This document shows positions 54,234-63,657 of a stretch of DNA of 64,000 nt, piece after piece. Under the pieces are notes generated by a model. The model did no database searches and was not told the origin of the DNA. It saw only the letters and a program-made list of their open reading frames with translations. A program made the position numbers and the translations under genes. Source of the DNA: Diaporthe sp. PMI_573 (Eukaryota; Ascomycota; Sordariomycetes; Diaporthales; Diaporthaceae); the NCBI GenBank assembly GCA_021399435.1, contig JAJTUP010000040.1, forward strand, positions 496,001 through 560,000. Reading direction: 5' to 3'. Position 1 is the first letter of the stretch, and each line of letters opens with the position of its first letter.

Positions 54234-54851
54234 TAACCAAGTTTATGATTTGTAAAGTTTAATCGGCTCGTTTGACTCGCGAAAGTTTCCACTTGAGGAT
54301 GGTGCTGTGGATAGTGGTCTTGATGACTCAATGCCTTTACATAAATGGTTTTGCGACATAGTGAAAGAAAGAAGCTTGCTACCGCGGGCTTCGAAAACAT
54401 GCAATTATATCGTCATTGGCCGATGTAAGAAGTCCTCTTGAAAAGGGTTTGGGCTGTCAGGCCTTGAATGCTATTTATGTAACTTCAGTGATCAGGTGGG
54501 TGACCAACTATGCTATGTCAAACCTGCTGGGGCAATGATCCCCAAAGGGAAGGAATCATAATATCAACTGCAATAAGTTTTCAAGTGTTGTGTTCTGCAA
54601 CACGTCTCGCGGTCATAAAATTAGAGTTTTAAGCATGGCCCCACACGCATGCCCCACATGATCATGTGCTGATGAAAGCAGACACTTTGTAGACTGGCCC
54701 TCTGCCTTTAAAACTGTTTGAATGCTCTTTTGAGCATCTCAACACCTTCAGGTTCTAAACCCAAAGAAAATGAAGCGTACCACAATCTCGAGGAATAAAA
54801 TTCCTTGCTAGAGCTCCTTTGCAGACAAGAATTTTATTTCTTGAGGGAATT
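54234..54851. other. Spacer between transposon end A and the IFI6-like gene
   Basis: No gene recognised; this is the 3' flank of the IFI6-like gene. Confidence 0.4.
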
Positions 54852-55548
54852 TCAAATGTTCATTCCCCACCTTTGCAGAGATGCAAACCACCCGCCGCCA
54901 GGAGTGAATCCGCCATACAGAACTGACTGCAGCATGGCTGCGATAGAGCCTGTTTTGATTCTGGATATTGGTATTTTTCCTTTGGTATATTCAGGGGCCA
55001 TATGAGAAGACGTACCAGCTATTGGACCAAGAGCACCAAAACCGAGGATCCGGAGCGGGAGGACGGCGGGCCAGTATGGACCAAACAGCACAGTCATGAT
55101 GATCAAAATCAGTGCCAGGAGCAGTAACCAGCCAACATCAAATCCGTTCTTGGATGCTTCCTCAAGGAGGCAGTACCTGATTCCGTCGTACGCTTCGGGG
55201 ACGTAGTCAAGCGGGTTGTCCCTGAGGATGTCGACAGTACTAGTGAGATTGGCGACGGCAAACTGGGCGCAGTGTTCGGCAGCGGTTTTGGCAGCGACTA
55301 GATCTTGTCAATCAACAGCCATTAAGATCAAATAATAAACTCTTGTTCTTACCGGAAAGCCTGAAGTAGTCTGCCATTAGGCCGACGGTGCCCGCAATGC
55401 TCTGCTCATGATGTGTGGACAACAGAGCCGTGACGTGCTGGGTGATGTTTACTTGCGCGAAGCCAACCAGCTCGTCAGAGACAGTGCTCGTGAGGTGGCC
55501 GATTGCCTCGGAAACAGCCTGAACGGGAGCTTCGATGCTCAGGTGCAT
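54852..55548 (-). CDS. Interferon-induced 6-16 (IFI6/IFI27, ISG12-type) family protein, three exons
   Basis: Exon 1 55548-55353, intron 48 nt (GTAAGA donor), exon 2 55303-55016, intron 66 nt (GTACGT donor, AACAG acceptor), exon 3 54949-54852. Phases agree (1 and 1); 193 residues. The N-terminal ~110 residues are amphipathic helices. A membrane segment follows (VGWLLLLALILIIMTVLFG), then the family domain: ILGFGALGPIAG, spliced to SIAAMLQSVLYGGFTPGGGW and FASLQRWGMNI, matching the small-residue-rich hairpin of the IFI6/IFI27 family. In animals these proteins sit in mitochondrial or ER membranes and influence apoptosis; fungal members are uncharacterised. The gene lies between two inverted copies of one transposon end. 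Confidence 0.7.
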
Positions 55549-55775
55549 GGTTCTTGTTTGATTGGCTGCTGGGTTGACGGCGGTGAGGATGGTAAGAAGA
55601 TGGAGTGTGCGAGTGTCGGAGGCTTAAGTCTCAAAAGTGGTTCAAAGAAATGACGAAAGGAATAAGAGGCTCAGATGAGACCTGGAGAAAGGCGGAAGTT
55701 GACTGGAGGAGGAAAGTTGCAGTCGGGTCTGCTTGGGGTGGGAACTGGTTGCAGCCCAAGTTGCAAAGTTGGTTA
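55549..55775. promoter_or_regulatory. Short upstream region of the IFI6-like gene ending at a transposon terminus
   Basis: Only 227 bp separate the start codon from the transposon end at 55776, so the element probably displaced or supplies part of the promoter. No TATA box stands out. Confidence 0.4.
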
Positions 55776-56180
55776 ACGTGGTTTATCAGTCAGCGGCCCA
55801 TATCACATGCCCGCCCACTTTTGCTAACTCACCTAACTTTAGCCAACCCCAGCACTCACCCAGGGGAAAAGGGTTAATTATATTTAGCACCGATTGGTGC
55901 CAACTGGTCATAATTGCTTATTCTCAATTGATTGGGCCAATTTGGACGCGTGGTGGGGTTGCAGTGCCAGTCTGAAAGCTTAAAGTTTTGGTGAGCGGGT
56001 TTGTTTTTGGTGCAGATCGCGTCCCTATTTTTCGCGTCAGTCTCGCATCACTCTACCTACTTAACTATTCAACACGCTACAGAAAATGCAGGTTCTTTTG
56101 GAAGGAGGTCTTGAGCGACCCCTACATCTGGGGGCTGCAGTATGTGTGAGGAGTGTGCCGGCAAGAAGACTATATAGATT
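55776..56180 (+). mobile_element. Terminus of pogo/Fot-type element, copy B, joined to an inverted transposase scrap
   Basis: TA then ACGTGGTTTATCAGTCAGC, the TTAGCACCGATTGGTGCCAA palindrome and the shared leader up to CAACACGCTA at about 56084. From there the sequence leaves the family pattern; on the minus strand 56170-56075 reads FLPAHSSHILQPPDVGVAQD, a conserved piece of the pogo/Fot DDE domain. So an inversion or deletion has joined the leader to part of the catalytic domain in reverse. Confidence 0.7.
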
Positions 56181-56762
56181 TTATTGCCGCAGGTACGCAT
56201 TGATATTCGCCTTGAAGTGAGGGAGACACTCAGTGACAGAAAACCATGTTGGCTTATCTGGATCTTTTGTTTTGCCAAAACTTCCTAGGAAGCCCGCCCA
56301 TTTGTAAGTGCATGATGCTAAAACCATATAGCACGCTCCTTCTGGAACTGCGCCCTTCTCAAGCTTCTTTAGCTCATCTCGCTTGCCTGTCTGTAAGTTA
56401 GGTATATCCTGTGGATCCATAGGTATGGATCTGTTTGAAAACGCATAGTATCTTCTTGGGCGGCCATTTTCCCGCGGAATCGGATCGAGTGAGATCATTG
56501 TGTGCCCCTTAATGCGCATCTTCCCCTCGATCCGTGCTTCCGCATCTTGGAGTGACTCCGGGTCTCGAATTGTAACTCGGAAATAGCCGTTCCTCCTTGT
56601 GTAAAATCTTTTTACATCAACTCTCACAGTCTCATTGTATTCCTCGTCGTCAGCCTTATTAAATAGTTTCGTGTTCCCGTTTGTGTCATTGATATTTTGG
56701 CTGGGAACCCTGTGCGTTAACCATTTGGATAACGGACCAGTTAACGGCTTACGTAATACCAA
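56181..56762 (-). pseudogene. Transposon-associated ORF inside an AACCGTTAGGGACGTTATAA-repeat element (copy 1)
   Basis: 193 codons from about 56762. Polar and basic: VRVDVKRFYTRRNGYFRVTI, RIEGKMRIKGHTMISLDPIP, PEGACYMVLASCTYKWAGFL. No domain recognised. The start lies within the terminal-repeat region (56700-56837) and the frame runs inward from that end, as expected for the first gene of an element. The element is truncated on its left by the pogo/Fot scrap. Confidence 0.4.
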
Positions 56763-56837
56763 CCGTTAGGGACGTTATAAGTTCCTCATTTCAACCGTTA
56801 GGGACGTTATAAGCTTGTCAGTTAACTAGTTAACGGT
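56700..56837 (-). repeat. Terminal region with duplicated AACCGTTAGGGACGTTATAA
   Basis: Two copies of AACCGTTAGGGACGTTATAA at about 56760 and 56795, and an outer end which on the minus strand reads CCAACCGTTAACTAGTTAAC. Matches the inverted arrangement at 60142-60262. Confidence 0.7.
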
Positions 56838-57102
56838 TGGATTTAGAGGGGGGTTTTCTAAAACCGTCCCAGATACCTATTAGTGGATCTCAACTCGATG
56901 TAAAGACCGAGTTTTTCCTATTCAGATCCTAGCCCAGAGACGGCGTCTCTCAACCCCTTGCTTAGCGCATTAATCCCTGTCATTTGATTGTCCCGACCTG
57001 GCCGTCCCGAGCCATTCCGTTCGACGTGCCAGATGCGCGACGCGTAACGCGTCTTAGCGAGAGTTTTGGCGGCCTCCGTTCGAACTTCAACATGCGAAGC
57101 TT
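56838..57102. other. Spacer
   Basis: No gene recognised; outer hAT sequence begins near 57100. Confidence 0.4.
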
Positions 57103-57789
57103 ATGAAATATTTCGACTTGACAGCAAAGACACCGTACTACCGTGCCGCGATTTGTCTCGTCCCAAGCTTCAAGCTGCTTTACTTTAAGGATAAGTGGCG
57201 ATCACACGAGATCTGGGTGGACACTGTTGAGCCAGACGTCCGCCAGCTATACAACGAGTATGCAACAAAATACAGCATTACGGAGCCAGCTTCTCCTCCG
57301 CAGCAAACTGAGCAACCTCAGCAAACGCCAGAGCTGGGCCGCTTCAAACTACATAGAAGGCTTGACCGCAGCGTTGATGTGGATAGCAATAGCGACAGGC
57401 GAAAGAGGCGCAGAATGGTCCAGCGCTCTCAACAAGTCAAGACAAGACAAGCCAGAGCTCTGGCTTGTCTTGTCTTGACAACTTAGCGGTCTGTCTTGAC
57501 TTGACTTGGCTTGACTTGATATCTTGTCAAGCCTATTCAAGACGTGTTAGTAAGCAGGCCGGCCATCGTGAGCAGGGATGGACATCTTAAGAATCGAATA
57601 AGACTCCCATAGATTGGCGGACGACGAGCTCCCACCTCCACGTGGTGTCCGCTGGGAACTCTCGAAGAAACAGTTTGGCTGTCTTCGAGTGCCAGGAGGA
57701 GCTCAACGACGCGATTGTTGTATTCTGTCGACAACGCGCCGACGAGCCGACGCGCCAAAATCGACCCCCGAACCTCACGAAACACCGAA

Positions 57790-58440
57790 CATTTACAGCC
57801 ACAGTACAGCAAAGGGAGTTGCGCCCCTTCCGCGTACGCCTACGATAGAAAACGGAATTGGATACTCCATTTTCTTGCCCGACAAGAGTTTACGGCATCG
57901 GAGATCGAGGATTGCGCGACGGAGAGCCGGAGTGAGATGACGGACATCGCCAAAACAAACGTCAAAAGAGCCACAACAGCACAGAACGCGACAACACCGC
58001 TTCAACACGTCGAAAATCAATCTTGGACCTCAAGAAACACCAAAATCACAGCCACAGTACGGCAAAGGGAGTTGCGTCCCCTTTGGTGTGCGTCCCGATG
58101 GAAAACGGACTTGGATAGTCCATTTTCCTGCCCGACAATGGTTTACGGCATCAGAGATCGAGGAGTACGCGATGGAGAAGCGGAGAGGAAGGGACGGATA
58201 CGACTGAAACAACATTACCACGACCACCAACAACATGACCCAATCGTCAAGAGCAAGATCATCCTCCGTCAACAACGCGTCGACGCGTCGAAACCAACCT
58301 CCGAGCCTCACGAAACACCAAACATCACAGACACAGTACGGCAAAGGGAGTTGCGTCCCTTTTGGTGTACGCCCACGATGGAAAGCAGACTTGGATACTC
58401 TGTTTCCTGCCCGACAACGGTTTACGGTTTCCGAGATTAG
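57790..58440. repeat. Three long imperfect tandem repeats inside the nested hAT
   Basis: The marker GCAAAGGGAGTTGCG recurs at about 57809, 58062 and 58341 (253 and 279 bp apart). Units share CTCACGAAACACC, GGAAAACGGACTTGGATA, CCTGCCCGACAA and GGTTTACGG. Function unknown; they may be amplified transposase sequence or added transposase-binding sites. Confidence 0.75.
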
Positions 58441-58479
58441 CGCCGACACGCGACTGGTCGGGACGGAAGTGACACCTTT

Positions 58480-59307
58480 TTAACATTTTATCGTCACAAA
58501 CTTCAATTCTCCACACAACTGAACAAGTCTACACCACACAAGAGTAAAAAGCTCTTTTTGCGACTGGTACTCTGCTTCTAACCACGATCGAATTGTAACG
58601 CCACTGCGAGGCAAAAGTTCGTCAACGAGTTCTTCGTTCAACAAGCCGAGAAGCTCCCGAAAGTCAGGGTGTTCGACGGCCGAGAAGGGTATATCGGCAT
58701 CTACAATCCAACGGAGCAGTAGATCCTTGAACAGCTCTGCCTTCGACTTCGGAATAGCTAACCGGTCTACGGCTTGCTTTTGCAAGTCGAGTACAGTTCT
58801 CTGGCGTTGACGCCGGCGAGGCGGCTCAGACTCTGTAGTCTCGCTGTCTACCTCGCCAACAAGAAGATGGTGATCTTTCCTTAAGTGCCTGAGCGCTCCG
58901 CTTGTGCCGCCGTTGACGAGGGCGTATAGCGATATTTCCTTCTTGTTATCACACTGGTTGCAAAGCCAGAAGTCTCCCTTCTCTCTATTTCCAACGACTT
59001 TGGTGAGCCGCCGGCCATACGGATCGATAGGCGACTTCCTCCCCCTCTTTTTCCTGTGTAGCCACTCGGTCGGCTCGTAATCTTGGCGTTGGATCTTGAT
59101 CTTGCTCATCAAGCTAACTTCGGTACGGATCTCGTCGGTGTCGATATCTCGGAGCTGGTCGGCAACGGACCGTCCCCCGCGAAAAGTAGCAAACGCGGTG
59201 CTTCCGGCTGCGGCGGATCTCGTGTTCAGGGTCGAGGGCTGGCTGGCCGTCTCGGTAACTGCTTCCGAGAGGGCGACCACCGAAGAGGTATCGTCAATAT
59301 CCGACAT
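58480..59307 (-). pseudogene. Nested hAT transposase, N-terminal part with BED finger
   Basis: 275 residues from an ATG at 59307. A Ser/Thr-rich start is followed by a basic segment (WLHRKKRGRKSPIDPYGRRL) and the BED finger: FWLCNQCDNKKEISLYALV, then HLRKDHH. Next come SELFKDLLLRWIVDADIPF-like helices (AELFKDLLLRWIVDADIPFS). The frame ends at residue 275 without the catalytic core. It reads inward from the right terminus, so the element's 5' end is at 59543. The product could at most bind DNA and could compete with a full transposase; this is inference. Confidence 0.75.
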
Positions 59308-59788
59308 GTTGACGGTGATGAGCGTGGTGCTCGGGGCTAACTTTTGGCCGTGCCAGCAGGAATTTTACCATCCAAGCCACCGTGTGCTATGACCACCATA
59401 GGGTCCCTGCTTACCAAGCCGGTATCAAGACAAGTCAAGCCAGCTAGAAAAGCCGTCTTGATTGATAAGATGGTCATCTTGACTTGGCTTGACTTGACTT
59501 GGCTTGTCTTGTCTTGGTTAGGCTTGTCTTGTTGAGAGCGCTGGAATGGTCGACGAATTTGAGCGCTACCTCTATGATGAAGACGTTGTTGAACCCTTTG
59601 TCGAAGAGCCGCTGACTTGGTGGCGCGAGCGCGAGAAGTCCTATCCGATCCTTACCCAAATGGCTTTTGATCTTTTCTCTATCCCGGCTATGAGCGCCGA
59701 GTGCGAACGTGTCTTCAGTCAGTCCAAACGCCTAATCACCGACGAACGCAATCGGCTTGGATCTGTCACAATTGAAGCGAACGAATGA

Positions 59789-60141
59789 CTCAAGAACTGG
59801 TTACGCCGCGGCCATGAGCAGCGGCGGCGGATGGGATATGCTAGCAGGATAGGTATGGGCTAGCTGGATTAGTGCTCATAGTGACGGCGGTATGACTGAT
59901 ACTCCGCTAGCAGAGGCTAGACCGGCAGAGTTGTACCTGTGGGAGCTTGATAGCGGCGCTTTGCATACTGAGGCTCGATAGGCGGATTTTTTTTTTATAG
60001 ATTGGACATTGTTCTTTATCAGAAGTTGAGAGAAAGATAAAACCTGAATGAAACATGGGAATATATTGCTTGCAAAGCTTAATTTGGTGTAAATCCCCTT
60101 CAGCACCAACGAGTTTCTATCATGGGTTACCTATTTAGGAA
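59789..60141. other. 3' flank of the outer hAT
   Basis: GCTAGC-rich subterminal-like repeats to about 59925, then AT-rich sequence. No gene. Confidence 0.4.
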
Positions 60142-60262
60142 ATTCCAACCGTTACCAGTTAGTTAACGTTTGACAAGCCGTTAACGGCTTATTTTCAACC
60201 GTTAGGGACGTTACAAAGTTGGAAATCCAACCGTTAGGTACGTTATAACCTCCATTTTTCCC
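60142..60262 (+). repeat. Terminal region of a second AACCGTTAGGGACGTTA-type element
   Basis: The outer end CCAACCGTTACCAGTTAGTT at about 60148 is followed by AACCGTTAGGGACGTTACAA and CCAACCGTTAGGTACGTTAT. It is in inverted orientation to the end at 56837, which fits 3' and 5' ends of one element family. Confidence 0.7.
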
Positions 60263-60263
60263 G

Positions 60264-60737
60264 TTACCTGACTATTGGACACACTGGGCGTGGCTCAAAG
60301 GTGATCTTCCAAAAATCGCTTGGAGCCAGGACTAGATTGGGCTCTGTGTCTGAACAAACTTGCCTCGCTCGGATCTTCTCACGTTGGGACATCTTCCACC
60401 AAAAATCACAGTGGATACACTCGGGTTTATCTATATTATACAGTTTCGTGCTGTCCCAGTTACTCAGCCGGAGAAGCGGTAATGCACAATCGCCACTTGG
60501 TGGATCGGCATCTTTGATAGCTGGGGCGGCTAATCTGGCGTTTAGATCGGATTGCTCAGCGGCTGGGCTGACTCTGGGACTGTCGGACGTCAGAAGCCCA
60601 GGGGCGCTGTAATTTACGGCTACATCAGCATCTAGCCAGCCGAAGTGGAGGTTTTCCATGGTGATACAGTACTCTGCTGTGCGCCTTTCGAGAAGATAAA
60701 GTTGACAGGGCTCAGAGCTGAGACAGCATTGCCGCAA
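60264..60737 (-). pseudogene. Transposon-associated ORF inside the second AACCGTTAGGGACGTTA-type element
   Basis: 157 codons, ending just inside the terminal repeats at 60262. The C-terminal half is distinctive: LSNWDSTKLYNIDKPECIHC, DFWWKMSQREKIRARQVCSD, TEPNLVLAPSDFWKITFEP. The 'kP.CiHy..eWk..........s.dtE.dLVLAPs.fW' style is one I recall from fungal repeat-borne ORFs of unknown function. Because it stops at the terminus, it should be the last gene of the element, whereas the ORF at 56181 is the first of another copy. Upstream parts are not recognisable beyond 60740. Confidence 0.4.
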
Positions 60738-62222
60738 TGCCTTGTGTTTCGTCGCTGGCTAGGCCACCTGATTTTACAGGTCTTCTATGGGTTTCTTTGG
60801 GCTTCTATCGGCCGCCCTGTCTAGTGACTAAGACCCTGCCAAACTAAAGCCAGCCTACGCATGCCCCTCGACCCTGAATGAGCTTTGCTAAAAATAGTTC
60901 TCAATGTTGCAGTTCGCCAAGAAGCATTTTCTAGCTATTGACTACAAGTGGAGGCCATGTGGCCAGTTTGCTGGATTTCTGCGGGTCAATCATCAATACA
61001 GGCGCTGCGCACGTGATGCCATTTGCTTACATGGTGACACAGTGGTTGCAGGACAAACCTCGACTCCTCCATCCGAGAACTTAATCAGATAAGTTGGGCG
61101 CTTGCTCCATAAAATCGACGGCTGAACCCTGCACTGCGCGATACGTCGAAAAAGCTAACTTGAGTGTCAGAGCGTCGACGGGATGGGACTGCTCAGTAAG
61201 TACAACCTCGACGCACAGAGCAGACACTGACCTTGCCTCGAACCCATCGTTTAGCCCCGCCCTTCTCAAGGGACAATGCGATCCGGTCTTCAACATCTCT
61301 GGATACAGATCTCCCACCTATCTTTCGACATGATAATCAACTACGTGACCCAAGAAAAGATGTCGGTGCTTTCTTGCACATCGATTTGCGAACGCCGAAG
61401 CTGAACAGGGTACACCAATAAGCGAGGATGTACTTGCAAATGCAACGACGTTGCCGCTGGTCATCCCCACGCTGGGCACAGGACGACGCAGAAGAAATAG
61501 TTCGCCGAGGGATCTGGAGTTGGCTGTCGGGGAGAGAGTAGGAGGATGATCTGGAGCAACATTGTACCTGGCATGTTTCCAGGCAATCCATGCCTTCAAC
61601 AGACTATGCTGTTGAAGTTAAAAATGGAGTTTCCTCATAACTCATTTGAGCAGATTGCATAACTAATTCCACTCTATTTCAGCCCAGCACAATGTGCCCT
61701 CGAGCTGATATGCTAGGGGATCGGGGGCCTGGGTCAACACTTGGTGGACAGCTTTCCAATGGGGGGGGGGGTTCCTGTTGGCGGGTCTGTGATACTGAGA
61801 TGCGAATAACTGCCGTCGTAATCGTAGAATCACCTGCTGATTCCTCGATCTAGTTTGCAGAGAGAGACTTAGATTGACTATTGAAGAGGAGTAAAGAGAG
61901 TAACCTGTCTACATGGTAACGACTGTAGTTTATACGTTCCCCTTGGTCCCTGGATCACTATCTGATCACATGATCCTTTCGTGGGTCACCGTGATCTATT
62001 GTGAGTCAGGCACCTGATTTATCCGCCAAGCCCTTTTTTTCCCCCTGCTGGCGTTACTCGTTGGCGCTCTCCTGCGCCAGCTGACTCTGGGAGTTTTGCC
62101 GTTAGACACCGCCTGTCACGTCGACATTTGGGTTGATCGGGCTTCTCTGCCCTACTTCCACTTTTCAAAACACCTACCTCTTCCGTCACATTCATAACCT
62201 GGTTTCCTCCTCTACGCACAGA
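60738..62222. other. Region without recognisable genes
   Basis: Open frames on both strands at 61081-61333 and 61318-61599 have no motif. A G run of 10 lies near 61762. The last 200 bp may be promoter of the kinase-like fragment. Confidence 0.4.
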
Positions 62223-62450
62223 ATGGCTTCACGTGAGACTCCAAACCTCGAGCCAAAGAATATTTTAGCTGCCGTTGTCCAGCTCGGAATCGGCGGAAAC
62301 GTCCCATCCGTGGACGCAGAGTTCGACGGAGGCGAGTGTCGCGTCTTTAAGCTCAGCTTCAAAGACGAGGCGAGCCTGGCCGTTCGCGTGCACATGCTCC
62401 CTCTTCGCATCTGGGCCTACAAATTGGAACTCCCAGATGGGGTTCTGTGA
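62223..62450 (+). pseudogene. N-terminal fragment resembling an APH/choline-kinase-like phosphotransferase
   Basis: ATG at 62223: MASRETPNLEPKNILAAVVQ, then VDAEFDGGECRVFKLSFKDE and ASLAVRVHM. The strand pair with G-x-C-R-V-F-K-L-S-F-x-D and A-V-R-V resembles the nucleotide-loop and VAIK-like Lys/Arg strand of fungal aminoglycoside-phosphotransferase-like proteins. The frame then leaves the pattern and stops at 62450; no catalytic loop follows. The match is short, so the assignment is weak. Confidence 0.3.
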
Positions 62451-63358
62451 CGTTGCAAAGATTAGTGGGGACTGGCCTGGACAGCGATGCGACGAGTCGC
62501 CTCGGCCAGGGGAAGGGAGGGGACGCGAAGTCAAATGCAAGACGGAGAGGAATTGTGGGCGAAGAAGATCAGACTGACCCCATTGTATGTGGCGGAGAAG
62601 ATACCATCGCCCGCGCCATTCGCGGCGGCCATTTTGGGAATGTGCGTCAACGGTTCCTACCGTGATTTCGTTTGAGGGAGGGAGAGAAGCTGAGAGGATT
62701 GAGTTGTTGTGGAAATCGCGGCGGTCGAAATCGTGGTCGACGGCGCGGTCACAACGGTTTGGTCAAGGCGGCCAAGGGCAGTCGCAACAGTCAAGGTTCG
62801 GGTCGTCCGGCCCAACTTGCAGCCTGACACTCAGACAACAGGGTGCTCTCGAACGAGTCGACCCTGATTGTGTGGGTGACAACGATAAGGCCACCTGGAA
62901 AGAACGTCGTCATGCACGTCAGAGTGAAGAGAAGGGAGACAAACGATGGTGTCTTGCTGGCCGCATGCTCTGAGCGAAAGCAGGCGGAAGGGGACAGGTC
63001 TTGGTGGTGATGGTGTAGAGAGCGAGCCAAGGGTCCAGGTCAAGGGTCTAGCTCATTCGATGCGACCGTTGGCGATGTTTAATTGACGGTGTCGCGAAAC
63101 TTGCAGTTGACGCGTTGTCGGCAGGTTGTGCGCGTCTCGCCCCGCGTCGAGCCGGAGAATGGGGAGCCGCGCATGAAAAAGGGGGACCTTGCGTGCTTGT
63201 CTAGGGTGGTTGGCGGGATTGATCACGTAAGCACGGACGCTAGCAGCAGGTCAACAACAACGCGGATATTCGCACTACCTAAATCGGATGCCACACCACC
63301 TTTTCTGACTAAGCATTCGGCTACGTGACCCAACGCTTTTTTTTACTATGGGCGCGCC
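62451..63358. other. GC-rich region without recognisable genes
   Basis: Several short frames without motifs, including an Arg/Gln/Ser-rich one at 62587-62973. Nothing assigned. Confidence 0.4.
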
Positions 63359-63657
63359 ATAACGTGGTTGGACAGTCAGTGGCGCAGGACAGTCAGTGGC
63401 GAGGAAAAATACTAACAAAAAACGTCCGTGCCAACCTTGTCAACTTCTTCAAACTAGGCCCAATTTAGATATAAATTTCAGTATTAGTTTAAAATAGTAT
63501 ATATAACTTAAGTCTTAAATTTTAAAAATTTAGAATTTAAGTAGAATTAATTATAAGAAAAAAGCTTAAATTAATCCCTATAATTTAGTTTTTCCGATAT
63601 AACTAAGCTAAAAAAAATCTAAAATTCTTTTAAAAAAGGATTTGGCTTTTTTATATA
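63359..63657 (+). mobile_element. Second DNA-transposon terminus with doubled repeat, then AT-rich tract
   Basis: At 63359 TA is followed by ACGTGGTTGGACAGTCAGTG, then a second GGACAGTCAGTGGCG unit 17 bp on. This repeats the plan of the pogo/Fot copies (ACGTGGTT plus a doubled motif) with a different motif. The following 63465-63655 is almost pure A+T. No opposite end was found before the next element at 63658. Confidence 0.5.

Larger units (their letters stand above)
57421..59543 (-). mobile_element. Nested hAT element with perfect 8-bp target-site duplication
   Basis: Ends are CAGCGCTCTCAACAAG at 57421-57436 and CTTGTTGAGAGCGCTG at 59528-59543, perfect 16-bp inverted repeats. GAATGGTC flanks both sides (57413-57420 and 59544-59551). 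Inside each end are dense TTGACTTG / CTTGTCTTG subterminal repeats (57432-57540 and 59405-59530). Length 2123 bp, non-autonomous: it encodes only an N-terminal transposase part. The largest intact mobile unit in the window. Confidence 0.9.
57103..59788 (+). mobile_element. Outer hAT transposase relic split by a nested hAT
   Basis: The left part, 57103-57420, encodes FDLTAKTPYYRAAICLVPSF and FKDKWRSHEIWVDTVEPDVR, the region before the hAT dimerisation domain. The right part, 59544-59788, encodes DEFERYLYDEDVVEPFVEEP, LTWWREREKSYPILTQMAFD and SAECERVFSQSKRLITDERN. Removing the insert 57421-59543 and one copy of the 8-bp target duplication joins the two parts in one frame. A TGA at 59786-59788 then interrupts ahead of LKNWLRRG, in place of the expected Cys codon. 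GCTAGC-containing repeats follow (59838-59920). The 5' part of the gene is absent. Confidence 0.85.
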
